Shown one piece after another: positions 16,497 through 24,140 of a stretch of 64,000 nucleotides of DNA. This DNA comes from Sphingobium sp. MI1205 (lineage in GTDB: Bacteria > Pseudomonadota > Alphaproteobacteria > Sphingomonadales > Sphingomonadaceae). Position numbers and translations under genes: made by a program. The notes below the pieces were generated by a model, which worked only from the letters and a program-made list of their open reading frames with translations, was not told the origin of the DNA and did no database searches. The DNA is taken from NCBI RefSeq assembly GCF_001563285.1, contig NZ_CP005188.1, forward strand, positions 315,501 through 379,500, written 5' to 3'. Numbering within the stretch: the stretch's first letter is position 1; every line of letters starts with the position of its first letter.

Positions 16497-16517
16497 CCTA
16501 TACGAAAATGAATAGCC
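16497..16517. promoter_or_regulatory. Operator O1 of the lysis-lysogeny switch
   Basis: A 21-bp site with ends CCTATACG and TGAATAGCC. It is an almost exact reverse complement of the site at 16545-16565, differing only in the central four bases. It lies directly upstream of the repressor ATG. Confidence 0.75.
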
Positions 16518-16535
16518 AGACACCCAACGAATACG

Positions 16536-16565
16536 TTGACAAGGGGCTATTCAGTTCCGTATAGG
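16536..16565 (+). promoter_or_regulatory. Rightward early promoter with operator O2
   Basis: TTGACA (16536-16541) is followed by a TATAGG-type -10 at 16560-16565 with 18-bp spacing. Operator O2 (16545-16565, GGCTATTCA ... CGTATAGG) lies between and over the -10, so repressor bound there would block RNA polymerase. A further half site, CTATTCA, follows at 16567-16573. Confidence 0.75.
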
Positions 16566-16572
16566 TCTATTC

Positions 16573-16902
16573 ATGGATGAAGACCTAACCCCTTACGAAG
16601 CGCTCGTTTTGTGCCGCGACCGCGCGGGCAGCGATAGCCAGATGGCCCGCGACCTGCTGGTCTCGCAGCCGAAGGTCTGGCGCTGGATCAACCAGTCGAA
16701 GCTGCTGCCCGCTGAGTATGTCCTCGCTGCAGAGGGCCTTTACGGCGTGTCACGTCATCACTTGCGCCCCGACATTTACCCGGCTTCCCTGACCGTCGCG
16801 CCAGAAGATCCCGGCGAGGAATGTGGCCCAATTCTATCCGGTCGCGGCCTGCACGTCGCTTGCGATCGGAAGCCGAAAACGCAACGGAAGGATGTCGCCT
16901 GA
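16573..16902 (+). CDS. Cro/YdaS-like regulator
   Basis: 109 residues. The pattern GSDSQMARDLLVSQPKVWRWI followed by LPAEYVLAAE ... GVSRHHLRPDIYP is typical of the Cro/YdaS family of small HTH proteins that oppose the repressor. First gene of the rightward early operon, starting 8 bp after the promoter -10, so the transcript is nearly leaderless. Its stop overlaps the next start (TGATG). Confidence 0.82.
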   Translation: MDEDLTPYEALVLCRDRAGSDSQMARDLLVSQPKVWRWINQSKLLPAEYVLAAEGLYGVSRHHLRPDIYPASLTVAPEDPGEECGPILSGRGLHVACDRKPKTQRKDVA

Positions 16903-17144
16903 TGTCCTTCGCTAAGAATGTGCAGGCCCGCCTGCTGAACGCCCTTTACGACGCCGCTCACCCGATGAGCGTCACGGAATTGGAAACCCAGCTGCGCGTC
17001 ACGCGCCGCGATCTTTGGTCCGCAGTCCGCGCCCAGGCAGTGCTTGGCAATGTGCGGAAGGGCCAACCCCTCGAACTCACCGCAGCAGCCCGCGCCGCCA
17101 TAGCAGCAGGCCGGGCCGCGCACCCGGCGGCAGTCGCCGCCTGA
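16902..17144 (+). CDS. Small winged-helix-like phage protein
   Basis: 80 residues. The segment MSVTELETQLRVTRRDLWSAVRAQAVLGNVRKG looks like a winged helix-turn-helix; the tail is alanine-rich. It overlaps the Cro-like gene by 1 bp. Possibly a second early regulator, comparable in position to P2 Cox or CII-like genes, but no specific family is recognised. Confidence 0.55.
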   Translation: MSFAKNVQARLLNALYDAAHPMSVTELETQLRVTRRDLWSAVRAQAVLGNVRKGQPLELTAAARAAIAAGRAAHPAAVAA

Positions 17145-17209
17145 CCTGAAATTGGTTGGGCGAGGCTCGCACCCCCGCCCAACCGATCCGCTTGAAAGGA
17201 CCAAACGGA

Positions 17210-17542
17210 ATGCATTCCTTCGAGACACAGGCGATCGGGCGCAATGCGCCATCGCAGTCTGATCGCGCAGACCGCCCTGAAAACGGGATAGCCGACGCCG
17301 CGCGCGCCGAACATTCGGGCAAATGCCCATCATCCATTTGCCCCAGCGATACCGCGCAGACCTATTCGCTCCGGGGCCGCTTTGCCGCGCGCCACACCTT
17401 TGTCGTGCCCGAAGGGCTGACCATCCGCGACGAACCGGCCCCCGCGCCGCAGCTGCCGCGCTGGTATAGCCTCGCCGCCTTCCTCATCATGAGCAGCGCC
17501 ACGATCTTCGCCCTGTGCGCCATCGGGAGGCCGGGAGCATGA
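17210..17542 (+). CDS. Hypothetical protein with one C-terminal membrane span
   Basis: 110 residues from the ATG at 17210, preceded by GAAAGGA. The first 75 residues are polar, then a hydrophobic segment (WYSLAAFLIMSSATIFALCAI) near the end suggests a tail-anchored membrane protein. It overlaps the following gene by 4 bp (ATGA). No family recognised. Confidence 0.5.
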   Translation: MHSFETQAIGRNAPSQSDRADRPENGIADAARAEHSGKCPSSICPSDTAQTYSLRGRFAARHTFVVPEGLTIRDEPAPAPQLPRWYSLAAFLIMSSATIFALCAIGRPGA

Positions 17543-18057
17543 AGGTGCAGGCCATGGCGAGCGCGTTGCGCGTCACTCTCACCCTGCGCGAAGCCCGCGC
17601 ATTGCAGCAGCTTGCGACCGCAGGCGCGGAAGCCTTGAACTTCATGGTGCCGGATCAGACCGACGAACTGACAGCCATGCTCGACATTGGCATCCACGAT
17701 CTCGCAACTAAGCAGGCAGAGGCCCGACTGCGGCGAAAGGCCAAGACAGAGCGGCCTCAATTCCGCCCTATGATCAATGCCGACATCGACGGCTTCACGA
17801 TCTGCGCTGAGTTGGGCGACTGGATCGATATTAGCCGCGTCCCCGACTATTATGTGTGGGCAGAAGTCACCCCAGAGCGGGAAGGCGGGCAGCATGAAAT
17901 CCGCCGCAATGCTTGGCGAATCCTTGTGCTCAACCCCGATCGCAACGGCCCCCTGCATCTTGCGAGCGGATGCACGCAGACCGAGCGCAAGGATGAAGTC
18001 GGTACGCTGGCTCGCAAGCTGGTCGCCGACATGATCGGCGAGAGGATTGCCGCATGA
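17539..18057 (+). CDS. Hypothetical early phage protein
   Basis: 172 residues, start chosen at the ATG overlapping the preceding stop. No membrane segments. It opens with an alanine-rich helical region, then a mixed domain with tryptophans and a DWIDISRVPDYYVW motif. Overlaps the next gene by 4 bp. No family recognised; position suggests a function early in infection. Confidence 0.55.
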   Translation: MKVQAMASALRVTLTLREARALQQLATAGAEALNFMVPDQTDELTAMLDIGIHDLATKQAEARLRRKAKTERPQFRPMINADIDGFTICAELGDWIDISRVPDYYVWAEVTPEREGGQHEIRRNAWRILVLNPDRNGPLHLASGCTQTERKDEVGTLARKLVADMIGERIAA

Positions 18058-18542
18058 CAAAGGTCCGCGCTCCTCTCACCTTTTCGCTCGCCATCACCAC
18101 GGCTGTCGGCCTCATTGGCTGGGATCAGGCGGCCAAGATCACCCGGCGGTCAAAGCGCGCGGTGCGGTATTGGAGCGAGAGCGACAAGGCCAGCATGCCG
18201 ACGCTCGATCAGGCCATCGCCCTCGATCGCGCCTTCATGGAAGCGGGCGGCAACTATGCCCCCATTCTCGAAAGCTATGCGCGGCAGTTGGACGTCGCGC
18301 TCTCGAACACATTGGCCTGTCGAGCGGCGCTGGCCGACGACATCGCCCAGGCATCCCTGGAATCGGCGGGTGCGATCAGCAGCAGCATCCATGCGATGCA
18401 GCATGGCGCGTCGCCGACTGAAATCCATCACGCCATCAAAGAGACCGAGGAAGCGAGCGGCGCTTACAGCCGCCTGCTGACCCGTCTCAGGTCATTCCTG
18501 CCCGGCAACGGTGCTGCGCAGGGTAAACTGGGGGAAAGCTGA
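18054..18542 (+). CDS. Hypothetical early phage protein, possible DNA-binding
   Basis: 162 residues. The N-terminal half (VGLIGWDQAAKITRRSKRAVRYWSESDK ... TLDQAIALDRAF) has the look of a helix-turn-helix regulator that reads out a growth or replication state. The C-terminal half is helical. It lies between an unknown gene and the Ogr-like activator with no gap on either side. A regulator comparable to phage CII is possible but not shown. Confidence 0.55.
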   Translation: MTKVRAPLTFSLAITTAVGLIGWDQAAKITRRSKRAVRYWSESDKASMPTLDQAIALDRAFMEAGGNYAPILESYARQLDVALSNTLACRAALADDIAQASLESAGAISSSIHAMQHGASPTEIHHAIKETEEASGAYSRLLTRLRSFLPGNGAAQGKLGES

Positions 18543-18839
18543 ATGTCGGGTCTGCCACATGTCACTTGTCCGGCCTGCGGGGGCCGTGCCCATTCTCGGG
18601 CTGTGGGCAAAATTAGCACGCTCTTTCGGGAGCTTTATTATCGCTGCCGCAATCCCGATGCCTGCGGGCATGAATTTGTTGTCGAGATGGTTGCGGTGCG
18701 CAGCACGAAGGCAAGCCGCTTTCCCAGCCCGCTGGCCGTGCTGCCAATGACCACATGGCACGCCGCCGCGAACGACCGCGCCGATAATGATAACGGTCCG
18801 CCGAGCGAGCCCGCCAATGCCGTAGCCATTCCGACTTAA
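18543..18839 (+). CDS. Ogr/Delta-type zinc-finger activator of late genes
   Basis: 98 residues. The N-terminus shows the Ogr/Delta pattern: CPACGGRAHSR, then FRELYYRCRNPDACGHEFV, with four cysteines arranged to bind zinc. In P2 and P4 these proteins bind upstream of late promoters and contact the RNA polymerase alpha subunit. In P2 ogr is next to D; here it is in the early operon, which would couple tail gene expression to replication. The last 40 residues are low complexity. Confidence 0.85.
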   Translation: MSGLPHVTCPACGGRAHSRAVGKISTLFRELYYRCRNPDACGHEFVVEMVAVRSTKASRFPSPLAVLPMTTWHAAANDRADNDNGPPSEPANAVAIPT

Positions 18840-18935
18840 CCGCTCGGCCTAGCCGACACGATCCCGACGAACAGAACCCAGCCCGGCGCGCCCCGCCGCC
18901 GGGAACGGTCCCTTATTGCCTGAGAACCTGTCCCC

Positions 18936-21647
18936 ATGCGTGAAGACATACTGCGCGAAGTCACAGCCCGCCTGACCAAAGACTATAATCTCCGCGAGCG
19001 TGGCGGCTTCCTGCGCGAGGGGAAGTGCCCCCAATGTAACGACAAAAAGGCGCTGTGGACGCCCGCAGGCCATCCTTGGGTGCTTCGCTGTGGCCGCGTC
19101 GAGAAATGCGGATGGGAAGGCGAAACCAAATCGCTCTACCCGGAAATTTTCGATGATTGGTCGAAGCGTTACAAGGCGACCAAGCAGAACCCCAACGCCG
19201 CCGCCGACGCCTATCTGATCGCCGCGCGCGGCCTCGACATCGCGCCGCTCAAGGGCGCCTACAGCCAAGAATGGTATCAGGATCCCGAATTGAATATCGG
19301 GTCCGCGACCGTGCGATTCCCGATGCCCGGCGGCGGCTATTGGCAGCGACTGATAGATCAGGCGCACCGCTTCGGCGACAAGAAGGCCACCTTTTCCTAT
19401 GGCGGCGGCTATCGCGGGCAGGTCTGGACCTATCCCGGCGACACCATCGAAACGCTGGCCCGCGCCAAGGAAATCTGGATCGCGGAAGGCATATTCGACG
19501 CCATTGCCCTGCGGCAGAACGACATCGTCGCCGTCTCGGCCATGTCCTGCAACAACTATCCCAAGCAGTTTCTGGCCGATCTGCGCAAAGCCATTGGCGA
19601 CGATCCCGAAGCCGGGGCCGGTCCGCGCCTGATCTTCGCTTATGATCAGGGCGCTGCCGGTGTCGACTATACGATCTCGCATGTCGCCGAAGCCCGCAAG
19701 GCTGGGTGGAGCGCGGGCGCAGCGCAGGTCAAGATGGATGGCGAGGGCGAGAAGCGGGACTGGAACGACCTGCACCAAGCTGATCGGCTCAAGGCCAACC
19801 ATATCGAGGAATATCTCTGGGCGGGCGACGTCACGATCGCGGGCAGCGCCGATGAAAAGGCATTCCTGATCTACAAGCGGTTCAAGACAGCCTCTTTCCC
19901 CCTGATCTTTAACCAGCGGCAGCTGTGGGCGTCCTTTTCTCTGGAGCGGATCGAAAGCATCCTTGAAGGGCTGCGCGAAACCGATCCGACCATCGCATCC
20001 CTGCCGTATCAGGATCAGTGGGAGCAGGCCGCGCGACAGGCCGCCGACATCACGGAATTGGCGAACTGCACCTTCCGCACCCTGTATTTCCAGAAGGACG
20101 CCCACATTGAAGAGGGCGCATATTTTCTCCGCATAGATTTCCCCCGCATGAAGGGACAGCCGCGCCGCGAGCCGGTGAAGGCTACCTTTTCCGGCGCGAA
20201 CCTGTCCGCCGGTGCCGAGTTCAAGAAGCGGCTGTCATCGGTCGCCCCCGGCGCGCAGTGGACCGGCGCGACCGGCCATCTGGACAAGTTGATGCAGCGC
20301 CAATGGGCCAGCATCCGCATGGTCGAGGCGATCCAGTTCACCGGCTATTCCATCGACCATGAAGCCTATCTGCTGGGCGACATCGGCGTCAGCAACGGCA
20401 AGGTCGAGAAGGTCAACAAGGACGATTATTTCGTCTTCTCGCGCAAGGCGGTGAAGCTGCGCACGGCGGACCGCCTGTTGAAGATCAACTATGACGCGGA
20501 CCGCCTCAATCTCGAATGGCTGCAGCCGGTCTATGAGGCTTGGGGGCCGAAGGGCTATGTCGTCCTGACATTCTGGGTGCTGTCGCTCTTTGCCGAGCAG
20601 GTCCGCGCCGCGCAGGATTCCCTTGGCTTTCTCGAAGTGACCGGCCCTCCCGGCACCGGCAAATCCACGCTGATCGCCTTCCTGTGGAAGCTGATGGGCC
20701 GCGTCGGCAACTATGAAGGCTTCGACCCGACCAAAGCCACCAATGCCGGTATCTCCCGCACCTTGGGACAGGTGGGCAATCTGCCGGTTGTGCTGATCGA
20801 GGGCGACCGCAATCAGGACACGCCGCACAGCCGCCGCTTTGAATGGGACGAACTGAAAACGGCCTATAACGGGCGCGCGGTCCGCACCCGCGCCATCGCC
20901 AACGGCGGCATGGAGACGTTCGAGCCGCCTTTCCGGGGCGCGATTGCCATTGTGCAGAACGATCCGGTCGAGGCGTCCCCGGCGATGCGCGAGCGCATCA
21001 TGGGCCTGACGATCGATAAGGCGGGCTGGGGCGAGCACACCCGCGAGGCGGCTGAGAAGGTGGCGCGGATCGACCGCGACGACGTGTCGGGCTTCATCGT
21101 CCATATCGTCCGCAAAGAGGCGGAAATCCTCAAATGCTACCGGGAGCGGTTCGCCCAGCACCGGGACGCGATGCTGAAACAGCGCGGGATCCGCAACAAC
21201 CGCTTGGCGCTGAACCATGCCCAGCTGGCCGCGATGTTCGACGCCATGCAGATCGTGGTCAACAAAATCCCGAAAGCCGCGGCTGATGCCACGCACGATT
21301 TCATCCGGGAAATGCTGACAGATCGGCAGCGCCTGGTCGAACATGATCATCCCCATGTCGAGCTATTCTGGGAGCGCTTCGATTGGATTGCGGCGCAGGA
21401 ATCCGACACGACGGACCGCCCCATTGATCACAGCCGCACCAACGACGTCTTTGCGATCAACCTTGTCCAGTTCGAGCAGAAATGCGGCGATCTGCGGCTA
21501 TCTCTCCCCCCGATGAATGAACTCAAACGACTGCTGAAATCCAGCAAGGCGCGGAAGTTCATCGCTCACAAGCCGGTCAATTCCCGCACCGGAAAGACCG
21601 TCAACTGCTGGGTCTTCAACCGGCCCGACAACACCCCCACCGCATGA
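18936..21647 (+). CDS. Phage primase-helicase with zinc finger, Toprim and P-loop ATPase domains
   Basis: 903 residues. In order: a zinc finger with CPQC and C ... CGWEG pairs (about 30-70); a Toprim-like region with IWIAEGIFDAIAL and a later FAYDQG motif (about 170-245); a linker; and an ATPase domain with Walker A GPPGTGKST near residue 570 and a likely Walker B VVLIEGD. This resembles primase-helicase fusions that start and drive phage DNA replication. It replaces the P2 replication protein gpA, which is a rolling-circle nickase, so this phage probably replicates differently from P2. The 96 bp before it hold only a 7-bp hairpin at 18882-18903. Confidence 0.82.
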   Translation: MREDILREVTARLTKDYNLRERGGFLREGKCPQCNDKKALWTPAGHPWVLRCGRVEKCGWEGETKSLYPEIFDDWSKRYKATKQNPNAAADAYLIAARGLDIAPLKGAYSQEWYQDPELNIGSATVRFPMPGGGYWQRLIDQAHRFGDKKATFSYGGGYRGQVWTYPGDTIETLARAKEIWIAEGIFDAIALRQNDIVAVSAMSCNNYPKQFLADLRKAIGDDPEAGAGPRLIFAYDQGAAGVDYTISHVAEARKAGWSAGAAQVKMDGEGEKRDWNDLHQADRLKANHIEEYLWAGDVTIAGSADEKAFLIYKRFKTASFPLIFNQRQLWASFSLERIESILEGLRETDPTIASLPYQDQWEQAARQAADITELANCTFRTLYFQKDAHIEEGAYFLRIDFPRMKGQPRREPVKATFSGANLSAGAEFKKRLSSVAPGAQWTGATGHLDKLMQRQWASIRMVEAIQFTGYSIDHEAYLLGDIGVSNGKVEKVNKDDYFVFSRKAVKLRTADRLLKINYDADRLNLEWLQPVYEAWGPKGYVVLTFWVLSLFAEQVRAAQDSLGFLEVTGPPGTGKSTLIAFLWKLMGRVGNYEGFDPTKATNAGISRTLGQVGNLPVVLIEGDRNQDTPHSRRFEWDELKTAYNGRAVRTRAIANGGMETFEPPFRGAIAIVQNDPVEASPAMRERIMGLTIDKAGWGEHTREAAEKVARIDRDDVSGFIVHIVRKEAEILKCYRERFAQHRDAMLKQRGIRNNRLALNHAQLAAMFDAMQIVVNKIPKAAADATHDFIREMLTDRQRLVEHDHPHVELFWERFDWIAAQESDTTDRPIDHSRTNDVFAINLVQFEQKCGDLRLSLPPMNELKRLLKSSKARKFIAHKPVNSRTGKTVNCWVFNRPDNTPTA

Positions 21648-21661
21648 ACAGGAAGGCAATC

Positions 21662-22054
21662 ATGCAGGCTCAATCTGTAGAATCCCACGCGCCCCTAATG
21701 CGCATGGCCGCCGTGCCCGATGGCAAGGGCGGCGTCGTCCACAAGCTAGTCCCTGCCACGGTAGAGCCGGTCCGCAAGGGCAAGAAAAAGCGGCACGTTC
21801 CCGATCCGATCAAGGCCAATCCCGACGCCGCCGCCCAGCAGCTGCGCCAGCTGATCGAGCGGATAGAGAATATCGACGCCGAGATCCTTGGCCTGCTGGA
21901 TGACCGAAACGACGTCTATCAGGAGGCGAAAGCCACCGGCTACAGCAAGAAGGCCATGCGCGACATCATCGCGCGCCGGAAGAAAGACCCGAACGCCCTG
22001 CAGGAAGAGCAGGCGATCCTCGACACCTACCTGACCGCGCTGGGGATGGAATGA
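21662..22054 (+). CDS. GapR-like (DUF2312) DNA-binding protein
   Basis: 130 residues from the ATG at 21662, chosen for its AGGAAGG Shine-Dalgarno; an ATG at 21644 overlaps the previous stop. The C-terminal 75 residues match the DUF2312/GapR family: QLRQLIERIENIDAEI, DVYQEAKATGYSKKAMRDII, a RRKKD turn and LDTYLTALGM at the very end. In Caulobacter GapR encircles overtwisted DNA ahead of forks and polymerases and stimulates topoisomerases. Next to the replication gene a similar job on phage DNA is plausible. The basic N-terminal arm (KGKKKRH) is extra. Confidence 0.82.
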   Translation: MQAQSVESHAPLMRMAAVPDGKGGVVHKLVPATVEPVRKGKKKRHVPDPIKANPDAAAQQLRQLIERIENIDAEILGLLDDRNDVYQEAKATGYSKKAMRDIIARRKKDPNALQEEQAILDTYLTALGME

Positions 22055-22254
22055 CCATGCGCCGCCGGTCCCACCCCGCAATTCATCCCATCGGCTGCGC
22101 CTGTGATTCCTGCGCGCCCGGTGGATCCAGCAACCGGCGCACCGGACTGGCGATCAAGGGCGCAATCCGGGCGCTTTTCCTGATCGCTGCCCTGTTCGCC
22201 ATCCCCTTCATCATCGCCCACGCACTGGCCAGCGCCAAGGGAGAAAACCGTTGA
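22051..22254 (+). CDS. Small membrane protein
   Basis: 67 residues. Basic N-terminus with a CACDSC motif, then one hydrophobic segment (ALFLIAALFAIPFIIAHALA). Overlaps the upstream stop by 4 bp. No family recognised. Confidence 0.5.
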   Translation: MTMRRRSHPAIHPIGCACDSCAPGGSSNRRTGLAIKGAIRALFLIAALFAIPFIIAHALASAKGENR

Positions 22255-22718
22255 ACATGATCCCCACCTTCGCCCGCTTTACCTTCATCTGTGCTGACTG
22301 CGGCACCCAGCACAACAGCCCGACGCAGGACGTTCCCAAGGGCTGGGCACTAGTCGCCATGGACTGCTCCGGTGCGCCCTTCGTCCGCTGCCCCGACTGC
22401 GCCGCCAGCGTCGATCAGGCCCAGCATGATCGCATGACGGACTTCATGACCAACATGCATCCGCCACAGCCCGCGCCGCCCAGCAGGCTGACGCTGGACG
22501 AACATACGGCCCTGACCTTCTTGGCTGAGGGCGCACGCGCCATGACGTGGCCGATCGCCAACGCCTGCGGCCTGATCGCCGGAGGGCGCTGCCTTCCTCA
22601 AGCGCGCAATATGCTGCGCCGTCTCGAACGCTGGGTCCTGATCGCACGGAACAAGGTGATGGGTCATCACACCAGCTGGTCGATCACTGACGCGGGCAGG
22701 AAGGCGGTGCAGCCATGA
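22251..22718 (+). CDS. Zinc-ribbon protein with winged-helix-like C-terminus
   Basis: 155 residues. CADCG and CPDC pairs (about residues 14-47) form a likely zinc ribbon. The C-terminal half (LAEGARAMTWPIANACGL ... ARNMLRRLERWVL ... WSITDAGRKA) resembles a winged helix. The TTG at 22251 overlaps the upstream stop and has GGGAG in front; an ATG at 22257 is the alternative. Possibly an early regulator. Confidence 0.5.
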   Translation: MNMIPTFARFTFICADCGTQHNSPTQDVPKGWALVAMDCSGAPFVRCPDCAASVDQAQHDRMTDFMTNMHPPQPAPPSRLTLDEHTALTFLAEGARAMTWPIANACGLIAGGRCLPQARNMLRRLERWVLIARNKVMGHHTSWSITDAGRKAVQP

Positions 22719-23158
22719 CAGCCGCGCCGTGGACCATGACCACGGATGAGCATTGGTCGGCGATCGTTGCGGTTTGCGAAAGCCGCGATGCCTCATGGGC
22801 CGAAGAGATCCGCAAGGCGGGCAATGGCGATAAACGCTGGCGGCTGACAGAGGCCCGCAACGCCGATATGGCGCAGTGGCATATCCTCGCCGTGCTGATC
22901 GCTCGCAAGTTGGGGATCCCGACACTGATCCGCGAGGAACTAACCGGCGTTGGCCGGCCACCCAATCCGACCGATCGGGAGGGCTGGCTCGGCATCGTCG
23001 CCACCGCCCGCCGCGCGCTCGACAAGGCCGTCGATGGCACCCCGCATTATCGCAACCTCTACGCCATTTGGCGCTGGGCGCACCTTTACGTGCAGGTCTG
23101 GGCAATCCCTCTGCTCGAACTCCGTGCCGCCGCCTTTGAACAAAGGGACGCAGCGTGA
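22715..23158 (+). CDS. Hypothetical phage protein
   Basis: 147 residues, mostly helical, tryptophan-rich, no membrane segment. It overlaps its upstream neighbour and the downstream TGT-like gene by 4 bp each, so it is translated with the putative DNA-modifying enzyme and may be an accessory to it. No family recognised. Confidence 0.5.
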   Translation: MTAAPWTMTTDEHWSAIVAVCESRDASWAEEIRKAGNGDKRWRLTEARNADMAQWHILAVLIARKLGIPTLIREELTGVGRPPNPTDREGWLGIVATARRALDKAVDGTPHYRNLYAIWRWAHLYVQVWAIPLLELRAAAFEQRDAA

Positions 23159-23844
23159 TCGCATACGCTTCCAGAACTAACACCCGGCGAAACGTCGCCG
23201 AGATCAAAGCGGCGAATTGGCGCTGGATGGTCTCGCCTTTCGACCGTGGCGGTCCGATTCTTGCGGGATTGAGCCATGCCGTGGACTGCGGTGCTTGGGC
23301 AACCTTCCAGGCATTCCAACGTGGCGAGCGTGTAACACCGCTTCCCGACTTGCGTCGCTTCATGGCCACAGTACAGCGCTACGGTCCCGGTGCCGATTTC
23401 ATCGTTGTTCCAGACATCGTTTTGGGAGGAGACCTCAGCTGGCATCTGACCCGGGCTTGGCTCCGCCGGCTGCGGCGCTATTCTTCGATCCGGCGCGTCC
23501 GCCTGATGATCGCGGTGCAAAACGGGTTTGATCCTGCCTTCGTTGAGCCGTTCCTTTCATCGCGCGTCGGCGTTTTCGTCGGCGGTGACACAGAATGGAA
23601 ACTGGCAACGATGGGAGAGTGGGCAAGGGTGGCCCACCGGAAAGGTGGCATCTGCCATGTCGGGCGGGTGAACACGGCGAAGCGGATTGCGCTGTGCGGC
23701 AAGGCTCTGGTGGACAGCTTCGATGGGACATCGGCAACGAAGTTCGCCGTGACCACCCGCCCTCTGGAAAGAGCGCGCTATGCTGCAGTTCTGGAGCGTG
23801 CCCAGATCGACATAGAGCAATACTTAGAAAGGATGGCAGCATGA
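23155..23844 (+). CDS. DpdA/TGT-like enzyme, putative 7-deazaguanine DNA base exchange
   Basis: 229 residues, GTG start overlapping the upstream stop. The order of motifs follows the tRNA-guanine transglycosylase superfamily: VDCGAWATFQ (43-52) in place of the TGT DSGGFQ motif, FIVVPDIVLGGDLS (82-95), FVGGDTEWKL (141-150), HVGRVNTAKRI (168-178) and DSFDGTS (187-193). The GG-x-TEWK and H-x-GRVN forms are those I associate with DpdA-type proteins, which insert preQ0-derived bases into DNA rather than tRNA. No preQ0 synthesis genes are in the prophage part seen; the host queuosine pathway could supply the base. Family assignment is from motif memory without a search. Confidence 0.62.
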   Translation: MIAYASRTNTRRNVAEIKAANWRWMVSPFDRGGPILAGLSHAVDCGAWATFQAFQRGERVTPLPDLRRFMATVQRYGPGADFIVVPDIVLGGDLSWHLTRAWLRRLRRYSSIRRVRLMIAVQNGFDPAFVEPFLSSRVGVFVGGDTEWKLATMGEWARVAHRKGGICHVGRVNTAKRIALCGKALVDSFDGTSATKFAVTTRPLERARYAAVLERAQIDIEQYLERMAA

Positions 23845-24140
23845 GCGGTCCGATCCTTTTGACACCGGCGGAGGCGGCCCAGCGCCTCCATGTCAGCGAC
23901 AAGACCTTGCGCCGCATCCGACAGCAAGGTCATATCCGTTACGTCGCCATCACAGAGCGCAAGATTCGTTACCGCCCGGAAGACTGCGACGCCTATGTGG
24001 CGGCCCGCGTCCGCGAGGATCATCAATGTCCGTCTACAAGCCGAAAAACTCGACCATCTACCTCTTCGACTTCCAACATCGTGGTCGGCGATTTCACGGC
24101 TCGACGGGCCAGAAAACGAAGCGCGAAGCGGAAAGGGTAG
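23841..24140 (+). CDS. Excisionase-like helix-turn-helix protein
   Basis: 99 residues. LLTPAEAAQRLHVSDKTLRRI followed by YVAITERKIRYRPEDCDAYVAAR is the MerR-like/excisionase HTH pattern. The conserved part ends near residue 62; the rest overlaps the integrase start by 115 bp in another frame. The overlap couples the two recombination proteins. Its ATG overlaps the stop of the TGT-like gene. Confidence 0.75.
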   Translation: MSGPILLTPAEAAQRLHVSDKTLRRIRQQGHIRYVAITERKIRYRPEDCDAYVAARVREDHQCPSTSRKTRPSTSSTSNIVVGDFTARRARKRSAKRKG

